NCBI GenBank assembly: GCA_020637775.1
Contig: JACKJV010000003.1
Coordinates: 62,001-126,000 of the forward strand
Source of the DNA: Brucellaceae bacterium
GTDB taxonomy: Bacteria; Pseudomonadota; Alphaproteobacteria; Rhizobiales; Rhizobiaceae
Reading direction: 5' to 3'
Length of the DNA stretch: 64,000 nucleotides
A program made the position numbers and the translations under genes. How positions within the stretch are numbered: position 1 is the first letter of the stretch; each line of letters begins with the position of its first letter. Shown one piece after another: positions 38,077-47,559 of the stretch. Under the pieces are notes generated by a model, which had not been told where the DNA came from, made no database searches, and was given only the letters and a program-made list of their open reading frames with translations.

Positions 38077-39309
38077 TCATGTTGCCGCGAGAATACCCTT
38101 GCCCGCGGGCAGATCCGGCTTGAGCCGCCTTGGTCCGTTGAACCGGCTGCCGGACATGACATCGACCCCCAGGTCGATCAGGCTCACCGCCTCTTCGTCG
38201 GTCGTCACGTCGATTGCCGAAACGGTAACGCCTTCGCGGGTGCAGGCAGCGATGATGCTTTCTGCATCCAGGTCTCGCGGACGAAGCTTTTCGCGCTCCA
38301 GCAGCCGGTTTGCGGTCAGCTTGACGCAGCGCACACCGTATCCGGTGAGGATTTTCAGGGCATCGGCGCCGCCGAGCCATCCTTCGGCGGCAAATTGCGC
38401 ACCGCTGTCACGCAAGGTGTCGAGTGCCGCGGCGTGCTTGCGGTTCGCTCCGGTCATCAGGTGAACCGGCAGCGACAGGATGAGCGAACGGGCAAGCGCG
38501 TCGTCGCCCTTGTAAAGCGTGGCGACCCCGCCCAGCGCCTCCGGGTTCTGCAACAGGCTGGCGGAGACCGGCACATGCAGTGGCAGGTTGGCGCCGTCCG
38601 CGCCCAGATGCCGGCTTGCCACTTCGGCCGCCTTGCGCACCAGGGCGGCCTCGAAGGCCTGCCTCGCCCCGGCGCGCGGTTCGCTGGCCATGCGGGACAT
38701 GAAATCGTTGCCGGGTCCCACCGTGGCGTGCACGTTGAAACCCACGGCCCGCGAACCGGATATGGAAATCATCGGTTCGAGCGCGAGGTCGAAACGCCCC
38801 TCGCACAGGGCTTCCACGCGGGCCTTCTCCGCCTTGCCTGCGCGCCTCGACGTTCGTTCCTCCCGTTCCGGCCGCGCGGCCCTGGCCGCTTCCTCGCTGA
38901 GCCGGATCACGTTCGCGGCCGGTTCGTCGGCCGCAGCCGCACGCTGCGCACCTTCGCTGGCGCCATCGCCAACCGTGCCGCCGTCAGGGTTTTGCGCCGG
39001 AACCGCCGCGGTAATGTTTGCGGGCATCGGGGGATCGAGCCTGCCCTCCGCCGGCTCCGCCCGGTTTGCGCTTCGCGTCTGCGCCGCCAGCGTTCGCTCC
39101 ACCATTTCCATCAGCCGGCGCTGCTCGCGCCGTGCCTTGCGCAGGAGGAGGAGCGCCCAAAGCCCGGTTGCGAAACCGGCCATCCCGATGCCGGCCGAAA
39201 GCCCCAGGCCACCAGCCACCAGCATGTCGTCCAGCGCCGCGTGCGCCGGGGACGCAAGCAGCAGGCTTGCCGCCGAAATGCTGATGAACGGGATCGAAGG
39301 ACGATTCAT
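38077..39309 (-). CDS. membrane protein with degenerate EAL-like domain
   Basis: The 410-residue product has a signal-like start and a membrane segment (residues 30-57), a charged coiled-coil region, an Ala/Pro/Glu-rich linker, and from about residue 167 an EAL-like fold (FDLALEPMISISGSRAVGFNVHA, LPLHVPVSASLLQNPEALG, and VKLTANRLLE). The EAL signature is missing: the expected E of the E-x-L motif is N in VGFNVHA, and the metal-binding DDFG-type motif is absent. It should not hydrolyse cyclic di-GMP; it may bind it or serve as a scaffold. It is the last minus-strand gene before the HAD gene. Confidence 0.75.
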   Translation of the reverse strand: MNRPSIPFISISAASLLLASPAHAALDDMLVAGGLGLSAGIGMAGFATGLWALLLLRKARREQRRLMEMVERTLAAQTRSANRAEPAEGRLDPPMPANITAAVPAQNPDGGTVGDGASEGAQRAAAADEPAANVIRLSEEAARAARPEREERTSRRAGKAEKARVEALCEGRFDLALEPMISISGSRAVGFNVHATVGPGNDFMSRMASEPRAGARQAFEAALVRKAAEVASRHLGADGANLPLHVPVSASLLQNPEALGGVATLYKGDDALARSLILSLPVHLMTGANRKHAAALDTLRDSGAQFAAEGWLGGADALKILTGYGVRCVKLTANRLLEREKLRPRDLDAESIIAACTREGVTVSAIDVTTDEEAVSLIDLGVDVMSGSRFNGPRRLKPDLPAGKGILAAT

Positions 39310-39507
39310 GCGACCGGTAAACCTCCATGGCGAAAGCCGGGTTTTGCGACGTATTAGCTCACTCTTTTTCGCATGGTCGCCGGATCCTGTCAGCCCAAAG
39401 CTGGTGACAGGGTGAACGGCTTGGGTTAATTCCGGAACGGTTCAACCCCCGGCCCGGGACACGGCCGGGACTTCTTCAAGACCGGATGCGCAAGTCGGAA
39501 GCCATTG

Positions 39508-40371
39508 ATGAACGCCACGCCTGGATTGATCGAGCGACTGGATGACCTGGCCGCGCCCTATGCCGCCATCCTGTGCGATGTATGGGGTGTCGTGCACAAT
39601 GGGGTGCGTGCGTTTCCGCAAGCCTGCGGCGCGCTGGCGCGCATGCGCGCGCAGGGCCGCCGGGTTGTCTTGCTGACCAATGCGCCGCGCCTGTCGTCCG
39701 GTGTCATTGCGCAGTTGCGTGGACTGGGCGTGCCCGACGATGCCTGGGATGCGGTGGTCACGTCGGGCGACGTGACGCGCGACCTGATCGCCGAAGGCCC
39801 GCGCCGGGTCTTCCATCTCGGGCCCGACCGGGATCTTCAGCTCTTCGATGGCCTGGATGTGGAACTTGTGGAGGAATTCGAGGCTGCGGCCGTGATCTGC
39901 ACCGGCCTTTTCGACGATGAGACGGAAACGCCGGAAGACTATGCGGAAATGCTGATGCGTTTTCGCTCGCGCAACCTGCCGATGGTCTGTGCCAACCCGG
40001 ATATCGTGGTGGAGCGCGGCGATCGCATGATCTGGTGTTCCGGTGCGCTGGCCCGCGACTACGGCCAGATGGGCGGGCGCACCCTGATCGCAGGCAAGCC
40101 GCATGCCCCCATCTACAGCGCCGCCATGGCGCGGCTCAACGAACTGCCCGGCGAGCCGGTGGAAAGGAAGGATGTCCTTGCCATCGGCGACGGCATGCTC
40201 ACCGACATCAAGGGTGCGGTAGATGCCGGTATCGATGTTCTCTTTGTCTCCGGCGGCATTCATTTCCGCGAGTATGGCCCGGCAGCCGATGCGCCCGACC
40301 GGACCCGGCTGACCGCCTTTTTCGCCCAGCACGGGCTTTGGCCCGCCGCATCCATCGCCAAACTGGTGTAG
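39508..40371 (+). CDS. HAD-superfamily hydrolase (TIGR01459-type)
   Basis: A 287-residue hydrolase of the subfamily IIA type: motif I LCDVWGVVHNG (nucleophile Asp at residue 24), motif II VVLLTNAPR, and the C-terminal IGDGMLTDIKGA with SGGIHF. These are sugar-phosphate phosphatases of the NagD/PLP-phosphatase group; the substrate is unknown. The gene commonly precedes ribF in Rhizobiales, as here (gap 4 nt). ATG 39508 is used instead of a TTG at 39505. Confidence 0.9.
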   Translation: MNATPGLIERLDDLAAPYAAILCDVWGVVHNGVRAFPQACGALARMRAQGRRVVLLTNAPRLSSGVIAQLRGLGVPDDAWDAVVTSGDVTRDLIAEGPRRVFHLGPDRDLQLFDGLDVELVEEFEAAAVICTGLFDDETETPEDYAEMLMRFRSRNLPMVCANPDIVVERGDRMIWCSGALARDYGQMGGRTLIAGKPHAPIYSAAMARLNELPGEPVERKDVLAIGDGMLTDIKGAVDAGIDVLFVSGGIHFREYGPAADAPDRTRLTAFFAQHGLWPAASIAKLV

Positions 40372-40375
40372 TCGA

Positions 40376-41374
40376 ATGGTCAAGGAGAGCCTGCTGCGTC
40401 TGTCCGATCCGATGCACCTGCCGCCGGAACTGCGAGGCGGTGTTGTCGCCATCGGCAACTTCGACGGTGTCCATCGCGGCCATCTGGCAGTGCTGGAAAA
40501 GGCGCTGGCACTTGCCGCGCAAAAGGGTGTGCCGGCCCTTGTGCTGACCTTCGAGCCGCATCCACGCACGGTTTTCCGGCCCGATCAACCGGTCTTCCGG
40601 CTGACGCCCGCCCCGTTGCGCGCCCGGCTGCTAAAAGCCCTCGGATTCGATGCGGTCGTCGAACAGCCGTTCAGCCGCGACTTCGCCTCCACCGAGCCGG
40701 CCGATTTCATCCACGGCATCCTGCGCGACGGGCTGGGCATCGTCCACGTGGTGACCGGCTTCGACTTCCATTTCGGCCGCAACCGGGCCGGGGGCCCGGC
40801 CTACCTGATGGCCGCGGGCGAGGAAAACGGCTTTGGCGTCACGCTTGTCGATGCCTTCCGGGATGAGAATGCGGAAGTCGTTTCCTCAAGCCGGATTCGT
40901 GAATGCCTGCAGGCGGGCAGCGCCGCGCAGGCCGCCGGCCTTCTGGGGTATCGCTATACGGTGGAGGCGGATATCATACGCGGCAAGCAGCTTGGCCGCA
41001 CCCTGGGCTATCCCACGGCGAACATGGCGCTGCCTGAAGACAATGGCCTCGCCCATGGCATCTATGCGGTACGCTTCACCCGAGCCGATGGCGCGGTCCA
41101 CGATGGCGTCGCCAGTTTCGGCCGCCGGCCCACGGTCGACAGCGACGGTTCGGCCTTGCTGGAAACCTATCTGTTCGACTACGCCGGCGATCTCTATGGC
41201 GAGACCTGCACCGTGTCCCTGTTCGGCTTCCTGCGCGGCGAGGAAAAGTTTGACGGTCTCGACCCTCTGGTGGCGCAGATGAAGCGCGACGAGGCGGAAG
41301 CCCGCGCGCTCCTGTCAGGCGTCAGACCGCTTTCGCCGCTCGATGCGGCCATTGCCTTCGCGCAGGCGCAATGA
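40376..41374 (+). CDS. ribF: bifunctional riboflavin kinase/FMN adenylyltransferase
   Basis: RibF converts riboflavin to FMN and then FAD. In the 332-residue product, the adenylyltransferase N-terminus has AIGNFDGVHRGHLAVLE, FDFHFGRNRAGGP and SSSRIRECLQAG; the kinase C-terminus has GRTLGYPTANM and GVASFGRRPTVDSDG. Its stop overlaps the ATG of the first SDR gene (ATGA at 41371-41374), so translation is coupled. In many relatives ribF is directly followed by ileS; here two SDR genes lie between. Confidence 0.95.
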   Translation: MVKESLLRLSDPMHLPPELRGGVVAIGNFDGVHRGHLAVLEKALALAAQKGVPALVLTFEPHPRTVFRPDQPVFRLTPAPLRARLLKALGFDAVVEQPFSRDFASTEPADFIHGILRDGLGIVHVVTGFDFHFGRNRAGGPAYLMAAGEENGFGVTLVDAFRDENAEVVSSSRIRECLQAGSAAQAAGLLGYRYTVEADIIRGKQLGRTLGYPTANMALPEDNGLAHGIYAVRFTRADGAVHDGVASFGRRPTVDSDGSALLETYLFDYAGDLYGETCTVSLFGFLRGEEKFDGLDPLVAQMKRDEAEARALLSGVRPLSPLDAAIAFAQAQ

Positions 41375-42090
41375 GCGCTGGCGGCGCGCGCCGGTTGCTG
41401 ATAACGGGCGGGACCAGCGGTCTCGGTCTGGCGCTTGCCCGCCACCTTTGCGGCCGGCATGAGGTGATGGTAGCAGGCCGCAGGACGCCGCAAGAGGCTG
41501 CGTCCCTGCTGCCCGAACGCTGCCGCTATGTGCAGGCCGACCTGGCTGATCCGCTGGCGGCCTCCGCCTCGATTTGCGACGCTCTGGACAGGGCCGGCTG
41601 GGAGGGCCTTGACCACGCCGTGCTCAATGCCGCGGCCGGTTATGCCGTGCCGGACGGACTGGAAAGCACGCAGCAGATCCGTGAGACGCTCGACGTCAAT
41701 CTTGCCGCCACGCTTGTCCTCGCGCGCATGCTCCATTCCCGCCTTGCCGCCGCGCAGGGTCTGCTCACGCTGGTCGGATCGGTGGCCTACCGGGGCGCGG
41801 CGCTGTTTCCCGCCTATGCAGGGTCCAAGGCCGGTCTGCACGGTGTCGCGCGTGCCCTGCGCAGCGAATGGCGCGGCGAGGTGGGCGTGCAGGTCGTCCA
41901 TCCCGGCCCCATGCGAACCGGCATGCATGCAAGGGCCGGCCACGATCCCGGACGGCTGGCCATGCTGTTTCTGGACCCCGGCGATGCCGCCGCCATGCTG
42001 GCCCATGATCTCGCCACGCGCCGTTCGCCGGTTGCGCTCGGCTGGCTGCGCTATCTCTCCGGCGCCTCCTGGTGGAGGCCGCGGCTGTGA
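41371..42090 (+). CDS. short-chain dehydrogenase/reductase
   Basis: A 239-residue SDR with the Rossmann motif TGGTSGLGLA (residues 13-22), LDHAVLNAAAG and the catalytic YAGSK motif (Tyr near residue 149, with the preceding Ser in VGSVAYRG). It has the canonical Asn, Ser, Tyr and Lys, so it should be active. It is translationally coupled to ribF and to the following SDR gene (GTGA overlap). The substrate is unknown. Confidence 0.88.
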   Translation: MSAGGARRLLITGGTSGLGLALARHLCGRHEVMVAGRRTPQEAASLLPERCRYVQADLADPLAASASICDALDRAGWEGLDHAVLNAAAGYAVPDGLESTQQIRETLDVNLAATLVLARMLHSRLAAAQGLLTLVGSVAYRGAALFPAYAGSKAGLHGVARALRSEWRGEVGVQVVHPGPMRTGMHARAGHDPGRLAMLFLDPGDAAAMLAHDLATRRSPVALGWLRYLSGASWWRPRL

Positions 42091-42857
42091 GCCGGGCAGG
42101 CACGGAGAGGCCGCGCGCCCTGGTCACGGGTGCGTCATCGGGCCTTGGCCGGGCCTTTGCCGACCTGCTGGAACTGCGCGGCTTCGACGTGGTTGTACTC
42201 GACCGGCAGGAACCCGATGGCGAGGCCTGCGAGCGCCTTCACATCACCTGCGACCTTGCCGACCGTGACGCGCTCGACCGCACGCTGCCGGTCATCTTCG
42301 CCGCCGGGCCTTATGATTGCGTCTTGCTGAATGCCGGCATCAGTGCCACGGGCCGTCTGGCCACGATGCCGCCGGACGTGCTGCTGCGTATCGTCCGCGT
42401 CAATGCAGAGGCACCCATGGTCCTGGCCGCTGCCCTGCTGCGAGACCGTGCCGTCGCCGCCGGCGGGCACATGGGCTTCGTCTCCTCGCTGTCGCATTTC
42501 ACCGGCTATCCCGGCGCCGCCGCCTATGCCGGCTCCAAGGATGCCCTGGCCGTCTATGCCCGCTCGCTGCGCAAGCCCGCCGCCCGTCTCGGCGTTTCCG
42601 TCTCGGCCATCTTTCCCGGCCCTCTGGATACGCCGCAGGCTGCCCGCCACGCCCCCGCAGGCGCCGACGCATCGCGCCGCATGCCGGCCCCCGTTGCCGC
42701 GCGCATCATCCTGGACGGCATGCAGAAGGGCAGGCGGGCCATCGTTCCGGGCGGCGCGCCAAGGCTCTATGCCGGGCTCGGCCGTCTGTTTCCCGGCGCG
42801 ATGACGGCAGCCATGCGCCGCATCATCTTCGAGAAACTGGACCGGGACACATGGTAA
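42087..42857 (+). CDS. short-chain dehydrogenase/reductase
   Basis: A 256-residue SDR with TGASSGLGRA at residues 12-21, VLLNAGISATGR, SSLSHFTGYPGAAAYAGSK holding the catalytic Tyr and Lys, and a C-terminal patch VAARIILDGMQKGRRAIV. The GTG at 42087 overlaps the previous stop and has a GGAGG site 8 nt upstream (42074-42078). Its fold resembles the classical family used in lipid or steroid reduction, but the substrate cannot be assigned. ileS follows after 244 bp. Confidence 0.88.
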   Translation: MSRAGTERPRALVTGASSGLGRAFADLLELRGFDVVVLDRQEPDGEACERLHITCDLADRDALDRTLPVIFAAGPYDCVLLNAGISATGRLATMPPDVLLRIVRVNAEAPMVLAAALLRDRAVAAGGHMGFVSSLSHFTGYPGAAAYAGSKDALAVYARSLRKPAARLGVSVSAIFPGPLDTPQAARHAPAGADASRRMPAPVAARIILDGMQKGRRAIVPGGAPRLYAGLGRLFPGAMTAAMRRIIFEKLDRDTW

Positions 42858-42919
42858 CCGGCGGGGCGGCCCGCAGGCCCACTTTTCAAGTGGCGCAAAA
42901 AGGACTAAGACCCGCGCCC

Positions 42920-42982
42920 ATGAAGACCGTGCCACACGTCATATCCCTGCGAATTATTGGCCCGGCTTTCCCCAGCGCCTGA
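42920..42982 (+). CDS. possible 20-residue leader peptide upstream of ileS
   Basis: This short frame encodes a 20-residue peptide with the segment VISLRIIGP. Its three isoleucine codons are ATA, ATT and ATT, whereas this GC-rich genome favours ATC. It lies 120 bp before ileS. The ribosome-binding site is poor (AGGA about 15 nt upstream), and no attenuator with a T-tract is visible, so this is speculative. Confidence 0.2.
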   Translation: MKTVPHVISLRIIGPAFPSA

Positions 42983-43101
42983 CCCGGCGCGGGAAGGTCC
43001 GGGAGCCATGCTGTGCGCCATGCGGACCCGCGCCCGCGCAGCCATCCGTTTTCAAGCCCGAATGAAGCCAGGCCGCAACCGGCCCCATGATTGGCAAGAC
43101 A

Positions 43102-46011
43102 ATGACCGACACGCCCGAAAAGCTCGACTATTCCAAGACGCTCTACCTGCCGCAGACCGAATTCCCCATGCGCGCCGGCCTTCCGAAGAAGGAGCCGGAA
43201 ATCGTCGCCCGCTGGCAGGAGATGAACCTTTACCGCAAGCTGCGCGAAAGCGCCGCAGGCCGCCCGCTCTACGTGCTGCATGACGGCCCGCCCTATGCCA
43301 ACGGCAACATCCACATCGGGCACGCGCTGAACAAGATCCTCAAGGATGTCATCACCCGCTCGTTCCAGATGCGCGGTTACGACTCCAACTACGTGCCGGG
43401 ATGGGATTGCCACGGCCTGCCGATCGAATGGAAGATCGAGGAGCAGTATCGCGCCAAGGGCCGCAACAAGGACGAGGTGCCGGTCAACGAGTTTCGCCAG
43501 GAATGCCGCGATTTCGCCAGTCACTGGATCGCGGTGCAGTCCGAGGAATTCAAGCGCCTTGGCGTCATCGGCGACTTCGAGACGCCCTACACGACGATGA
43601 ATTTCCATGCCGAAAGCCGCATTGCCGGCGAGCTGCTGAAATTCGCCATGTCCGGCCAGCTCTATCGCGGTTCCAAGCCGGTCATGTGGTCGGTCGTCGA
43701 GCGCACCGCGCTGGCCGAGGCCGAGGTGGAATACCAGGATTACGAATCCGACACGATCTGGGTCAAGTTCCCGGTCACCGCTGGCGGTGACCTTGACGGC
43801 GCTTGCATCGTCATCTGGACGACGACGCCCTGGACCATTCCCGGCAACCGCGCCATCTCCTACTCCGCGCGCATCGCCTATGGCCTTTATGAAGTGACGG
43901 CGGCTGAGAACGATTTCGGCCCGCAACCCGGCGAGAAGCTGGTCTTCGCTGACGCGCTGGCCGAAGAGAGCTTCGCCAAGGCCAGGCTGCAATACAAGCG
44001 TCTGCGCGATGTATCCGCCGGAGAACTGGCCAATACGGTTTGCGCCCATCCGCTGCAAGGCGTCGGCGGCGGCTACACCTTCGACGTGCCGCTGCTGGAA
44101 GGCGACCACGTCACCGACGATGCCGGCACGGGCTTCGTCCACACTGCGCCGGGCCATGGCCGCGAGGACTTTGACGCCTGGATGCACCATGCGCGCGAAC
44201 TTGAGGCCCGGGGCATTTCCAGCCAGATCCCGTTCACGGTCGACGATGCCGGCTTCTTCACGAAGGATGCGCCCGGCTTCGGCCCGGACCGCGAAGGCGG
44301 CCCCGCCCGCGTCATCGACGATCATGGCAAGAAGGGCGATGCCAACAAGGCGGTGATCGAGGCGTTGATCGCCGCTGAAAAGCTGTTTGCCCGCGGCCGC
44401 CTGAAGCACACCTATCCCCATTCCTGGCGCTCCAAGAAGCCGGTCATCTTCCGCAACACGCCGCAATGGTTCGTCCATATGGACAAGACGCTGGAGGACG
44501 GAACGACGCTGCGCGAGCGCGCGCTCAAGGCCATCGACGCGACCCGTTTCGTACCGGCAGCCGGCCAGACGCGTTTGCGCACCATGATCGCCGACCGGCC
44601 CGACTGGGTGCTGTCGCGCCAGCGCGCCTGGGGCGTGCCGATCTGTGTCTTCGCCGATGAGGACGGAAACGTGCTGAAGGACGAGGCTGTCAACGCACGC
44701 ATTCTTGAGGCCTTCGAGGCCGAGGGCGCGGATGCGTGGTTTGCCGAGGGCGCGCGCGAACGCTTCCTGGGCGAGCGCGCGGGCGAACCGTGGAAGCAGG
44801 TGCGCGACATCCTCGACGTCTGGTTCGATTCCGGCTCGACCCACACCTTCACGCTGGAGGACCGGCCCGACCTGAAATGGCCGGCGGACGTCTATCTGGA
44901 AGGTTCGGACCAGCATCGCGGCTGGTTCCATTCCTCGCTGCTGGAAAGTTGCGGCACGCGCGGCCGCGCGCCCTATGACACGGTCATTACCCACGGCTTC
45001 ACCATGGCCGAGGACGGGCGCAAGATGTCCAAGTCGCTGGGCAACACGGTCACGCCGCAGGACGTGATGAAGGATGCCGGCGCCGACATCCTGCGCCTGT
45101 GGGTCATGACCACGGACTATTGGGAAGACCAGCGTCTCGGCAAGGCGATCATCCAGACCAACATCGATGCCTATCGCAAGCTGCGCAACACCATCCGCTG
45201 GATGCTGGGCACGCTGGCCCATGACGAGGGCGAGACGGTGGCGCTGGACGACATGCCGGAACTGGAGCGGCTGATCCTGCATCGCCTGGCGGAACTGGAC
45301 CGCGTGGTCAACGAGGGCTACGGCAATTTCGATTTCAAGCGGATCGCCCGCAACCTGATCGACTTCATGGTCATCGACCTGTCGGCCTTCTATTTCGACA
45401 TCCGCAAGGACGCGCTTTACTGCGACGCGCCGTCGAGCATTCGCCGCAAGGCCGCGCTCCAGGTGGTCCGTACCGTCTTTGATGCGGTGGTGAAATGGCT
45501 TGCGCCCATGCTGCCCTTCACCACCGAGGAAGCGTGGCTTGAGCGCAACCCGGATGCTGTCTCGGTGCATCTGGAACAGTTCCCGGCCATTCCGGCGGAA
45601 TGGAAGGACGAAAACCTCGCGGCGAAATGGAAGAAGGTGCGGCAGGTCCGCCGTGTCGTTACCGGCGCGCTGGAGATCGAGCGCCGCGAAAAGCGCATCG
45701 GTTCCTCGCTGGAGGCCGCGCCCTTCGTTCATGTCACCGACCCGGCCCTGCGTGAGGCCATCCAGGGCCTGGACATGTCCGAGATCTGCATCACGTCGGG
45801 CATTTCGGTCTCCGAAAAGCCCGCCCCGGCCGGGGCATTCACGCTCGACGAGGTCAAGGGAGTGGGGGTTGTGCCTGCGCTGGCCAGCGGCACCAAGTGC
45901 GCCCGGTCCTGGCGGGTGACGAACGATGTCGGCACGGATGCCGATTTCCCCGACGTCTCGGCCCGCGATGCCGCGGCGCTGAAGGAATTGCAGGCGCTTG
46001 GCCGCCTCTGA
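43102..46011 (+). CDS. ileS: isoleucyl-tRNA synthetase
   Basis: IleS charges tRNA-Ile. The 969-residue product has the class I HIGH motif near residues 71-74 ([13 protein letters not shown]), the editing domain, [18 protein letters not shown], and KMSKS near residue 641 ([14 protein letters not shown]). The C-terminus lacks the zinc-finger cysteine set usual in Escherichia coli IleS; only one Cys remains in [10 protein letters not shown], as in other Alphaproteobacteria. ATG 43102 ([21 protein letters not shown]) matches the usual start; an ATG at 43087 is the alternative. Confidence 0.97.
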   Translation: MTDTPEKLDYSKTLYLPQTEFPMRAGLPKKEPEIVARWQEMNLYRKLRESAAGRPLYVLHDGPPYANGNIHIGHALNKILKDVITRSFQMRGYDSNYVPGWDCHGLPIEWKIEEQYRAKGRNKDEVPVNEFRQECRDFASHWIAVQSEEFKRLGVIGDFETPYTTMNFHAESRIAGELLKFAMSGQLYRGSKPVMWSVVERTALAEAEVEYQDYESDTIWVKFPVTAGGDLDGACIVIWTTTPWTIPGNRAISYSARIAYGLYEVTAAENDFGPQPGEKLVFADALAEESFAKARLQYKRLRDVSAGELANTVCAHPLQGVGGGYTFDVPLLEGDHVTDDAGTGFVHTAPGHGREDFDAWMHHARELEARGISSQIPFTVDDAGFFTKDAPGFGPDREGGPARVIDDHGKKGDANKAVIEALIAAEKLFARGRLKHTYPHSWRSKKPVIFRNTPQWFVHMDKTLEDGTTLRERALKAIDATRFVPAAGQTRLRTMIADRPDWVLSRQRAWGVPICVFADEDGNVLKDEAVNARILEAFEAEGADAWFAEGARERFLGERAGEPWKQVRDILDVWFDSGSTHTFTLEDRPDLKWPADVYLEGSDQHRGWFHSSLLESCGTRGRAPYDTVITHGFTMAEDGRKMSKSLGNTVTPQDVMKDAGADILRLWVMTTDYWEDQRLGKAIIQTNIDAYRKLRNTIRWMLGTLAHDEGETVALDDMPELERLILHRLAELDRVVNEGYGNFDFKRIARNLIDFMVIDLSAFYFDIRKDALYCDAPSSIRRKAALQVVRTVFDAVVKWLAPMLPFTTEEAWLERNPDAVSVHLEQFPAIPAEWKDENLAAKWKKVRQVRRVVTGALEIERREKRIGSSLEAAPFVHVTDPALREAIQGLDMSEICITSGISVSEKPAPAGAFTLDEVKGVGVVPALASGTKCARSWRVTNDVGTDADFPDVSARDAAALKELQALGRL

Positions 46012-46025
46012 GCCGGACGATCCGG

Positions 46026-46067
46026 GCAATGCGGGCGCGGGCGTGGAAGACCGCGCGCCCGCGTTGC
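46026..46067 (+). terminator. hairpin after ileS
   Basis: GCAATGCGGGCGCG (46026-46039) pairs with CGCGCCCGCGTTGC (46054-46067) with one G-T wobble, giving a 14-bp stem 15 nt after the ileS stop. No T-run follows, so efficiency is uncertain. Confidence 0.5.
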
Positions 46068-46186
46068 CGTTCGGCCCGCATTGCGATAAAAGACTGGCAA
46101 CTTGGGTTGTGTCATCTTGTTGCCGGATTGTGCCGTCATCGCACGAGCAGCAGGATGCAAGGCGCCACGAGCGCCGGGGACAGACA

Positions 46187-46906
46187 ATGAAAGGCGCGCA
46201 CCGCGACATGCTTGCAAACACGCGAAACGGCCGGAGCCTCGCGCTCGCCATCTCCGCCGCCATAGCCGCCGCGGCCCTGTCCGGCTGCATGAATTCGCCG
46301 ACCTACGGCACGGACAAGACGGCGAACGAACAGCTTGTCGAGGATCTGGGCGGCATGCTGTCGCTGGCGCCCAAGCGCGGGCCGCAGATCGATTACGAGC
46401 CCCGGCCCGATCTGGTCAGGCCGGCGAGCACCGACCAGTTGCCTGCGCCGCAGCAGGACATTGTGGCGACCAATCAGCAGGCATGGCCCGAATCGCCGGA
46501 AGAGCGCCGCGCGCGCTATCGCCAATATGCAACCCAGAACCGCGACAACCCGGATTTCCGGCCGATCGTGACAAGCGGCCGCGAACGCGATCCGGATGCG
46601 CCGATGATCACCTCCACCGCTGCCGCCGAGCGCGGCCAGTACCGGACCCTCGATTCCAGCCAGACGCCGGTTTTCGCCAAGAACGCCCAGCAGGCCGAAT
46701 ACCGCCGCCGCCGTGTCGAAGGCAGCCAGGGAAGCGCGGCCAATCGCAAGTATCTTTCCGAACCGCCGCTCGAATACCGGGTGCCGGCGGCCACTGCCGC
46801 GGTCGGCGAACTCGGTGAGGATGAGGACGAGAAGGAACGCCGCCTGAGAGCGGAATCGCGCAAGAAGGCAGGCAAGTCGAGTTGGCGCGACATGCTGCCC
46901 TGGTAA
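46187..46906 (+). CDS. predicted lipoprotein of unknown function
   Basis: The 239-residue product has a type II signal peptide ending in the lipobox LSGC; the lipidated Cys is near residue 34. The mature part is hydrophilic, rich in Arg, Glu, Gln and Pro, with GGMLSLAPKRGPQIDYEPRPDLVRPAS near its start and a basic, charged C-terminus (EDEDEKERRLRAESRKKAGKSSW). The repeated Pro/Gln segments recall alphaproteobacterial lipoproteins near the Bam complex, but the match is weak. Start ATG 46187 follows GGGGA; an ATG at 46208 is possible. Confidence 0.7.
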   Translation: MKGAHRDMLANTRNGRSLALAISAAIAAAALSGCMNSPTYGTDKTANEQLVEDLGGMLSLAPKRGPQIDYEPRPDLVRPASTDQLPAPQQDIVATNQQAWPESPEERRARYRQYATQNRDNPDFRPIVTSGRERDPDAPMITSTAAAERGQYRTLDSSQTPVFAKNAQQAEYRRRRVEGSQGSAANRKYLSEPPLEYRVPAATAAVGELGEDEDEKERRLRAESRKKAGKSSWRDMLPW

Positions 46907-46928
46907 GCGCGTTTCCTGGTTCGCGCGC

Positions 46929-47393
46929 TCAGTCGCGTTTTTCCGCGAAGAAGGCCTTGAGCAGATGGGCCGCCTCCTGTTCATGAATGCCGGCATAGAC
47001 GTCTGGCGCGTGATGGCAGGTCGGCTGACTGAAGAACCGGCCTCCACTGGTCACCGCGCCGCCCTTGGGATCCTCGGCGCCAAAATAGATGCGCCGCAAC
47101 CGGGCAAACGAGATGGCCCCGGCGCACATGGCGCATGGTTCCAGCGTGACATGAAGGTCGAGTCCGGTCAGGCGTTCCTGCCCGAGCGCGGTGCAGGCAT
47201 CGCGAATGGCCAGTATTTCCGCATGGGCGGTCGGGTCGTTCAGTTCGCGGGTGCGATTGCCGGCCTTCGAGATCACCGCTCCGCCCTGCGTGATGACGGC
47301 GCCCACGGGGACCTCGCCGCGGCCGGCCGCCGCGCGGGCTTCGCCAAGAGCGATCTCCATGGGTGTCAGGACGGATTTTGCCTCTCCGGGCAT
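46929..47393 (-). CDS. tadA: tRNA adenosine deaminase
   Basis: TadA deaminates A34 to inosine in tRNA-Arg(ACG). The 154-residue product has the zinc-binding set: [13 protein letters not shown] (His and catalytic Glu near residues 57-59) and [11 protein letters not shown] (Cys near residues 87 and 90), with [11 protein letters not shown] after it. ATG 47393 is used; a GTG and a TTG upstream (47406, 47411) are alternatives. It converges with the lipoprotein gene and is divergent from the pseudouridine synthase gene. Confidence 0.95.
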   Translation of the reverse strand: MPGEAKSVLTPMEIALGEARAAAGRGEVPVGAVITQGGAVISKAGNRTRELNDPTAHAEILAIRDACTALGQERLTGLDLHVTLEPCAMCAGAISFARLRRIYFGAEDPKGGAVTSGGRFFSQPTCHHAPDVYAGIHEQEAAHLLKAFFAEKRD

Positions 47394-47559
47394 GTTCGTT
47401 TTCACTCGCAACAGGACACTGTGTTTGCTACCTAAAGCAATTGCAGCGAAAGTGGGAACCGGTTTCGCGTCCGGGATTGCGAAAGAAGAGCAAGATGGAG
47501 CATCGGGGGCGGTTCAGTCGCAACCGAAATGCTCAGGCCCACCACGAAAGAATGACCAG

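Noticed and set aside
45850..46011. Loss of the zinc-finger cysteines in IleS as a possible defect
   Set aside because: The same C-terminus without the full cysteine set is normal for alphaproteobacterial IleS, so it is not damage.
42886..46290. A 1134-codon open frame antisense to ileS
   Set aside because: Its translation has the low-complexity composition of a GC-driven shadow and overlaps a complete, certain ileS gene. Long antisense frames are common at this GC content.
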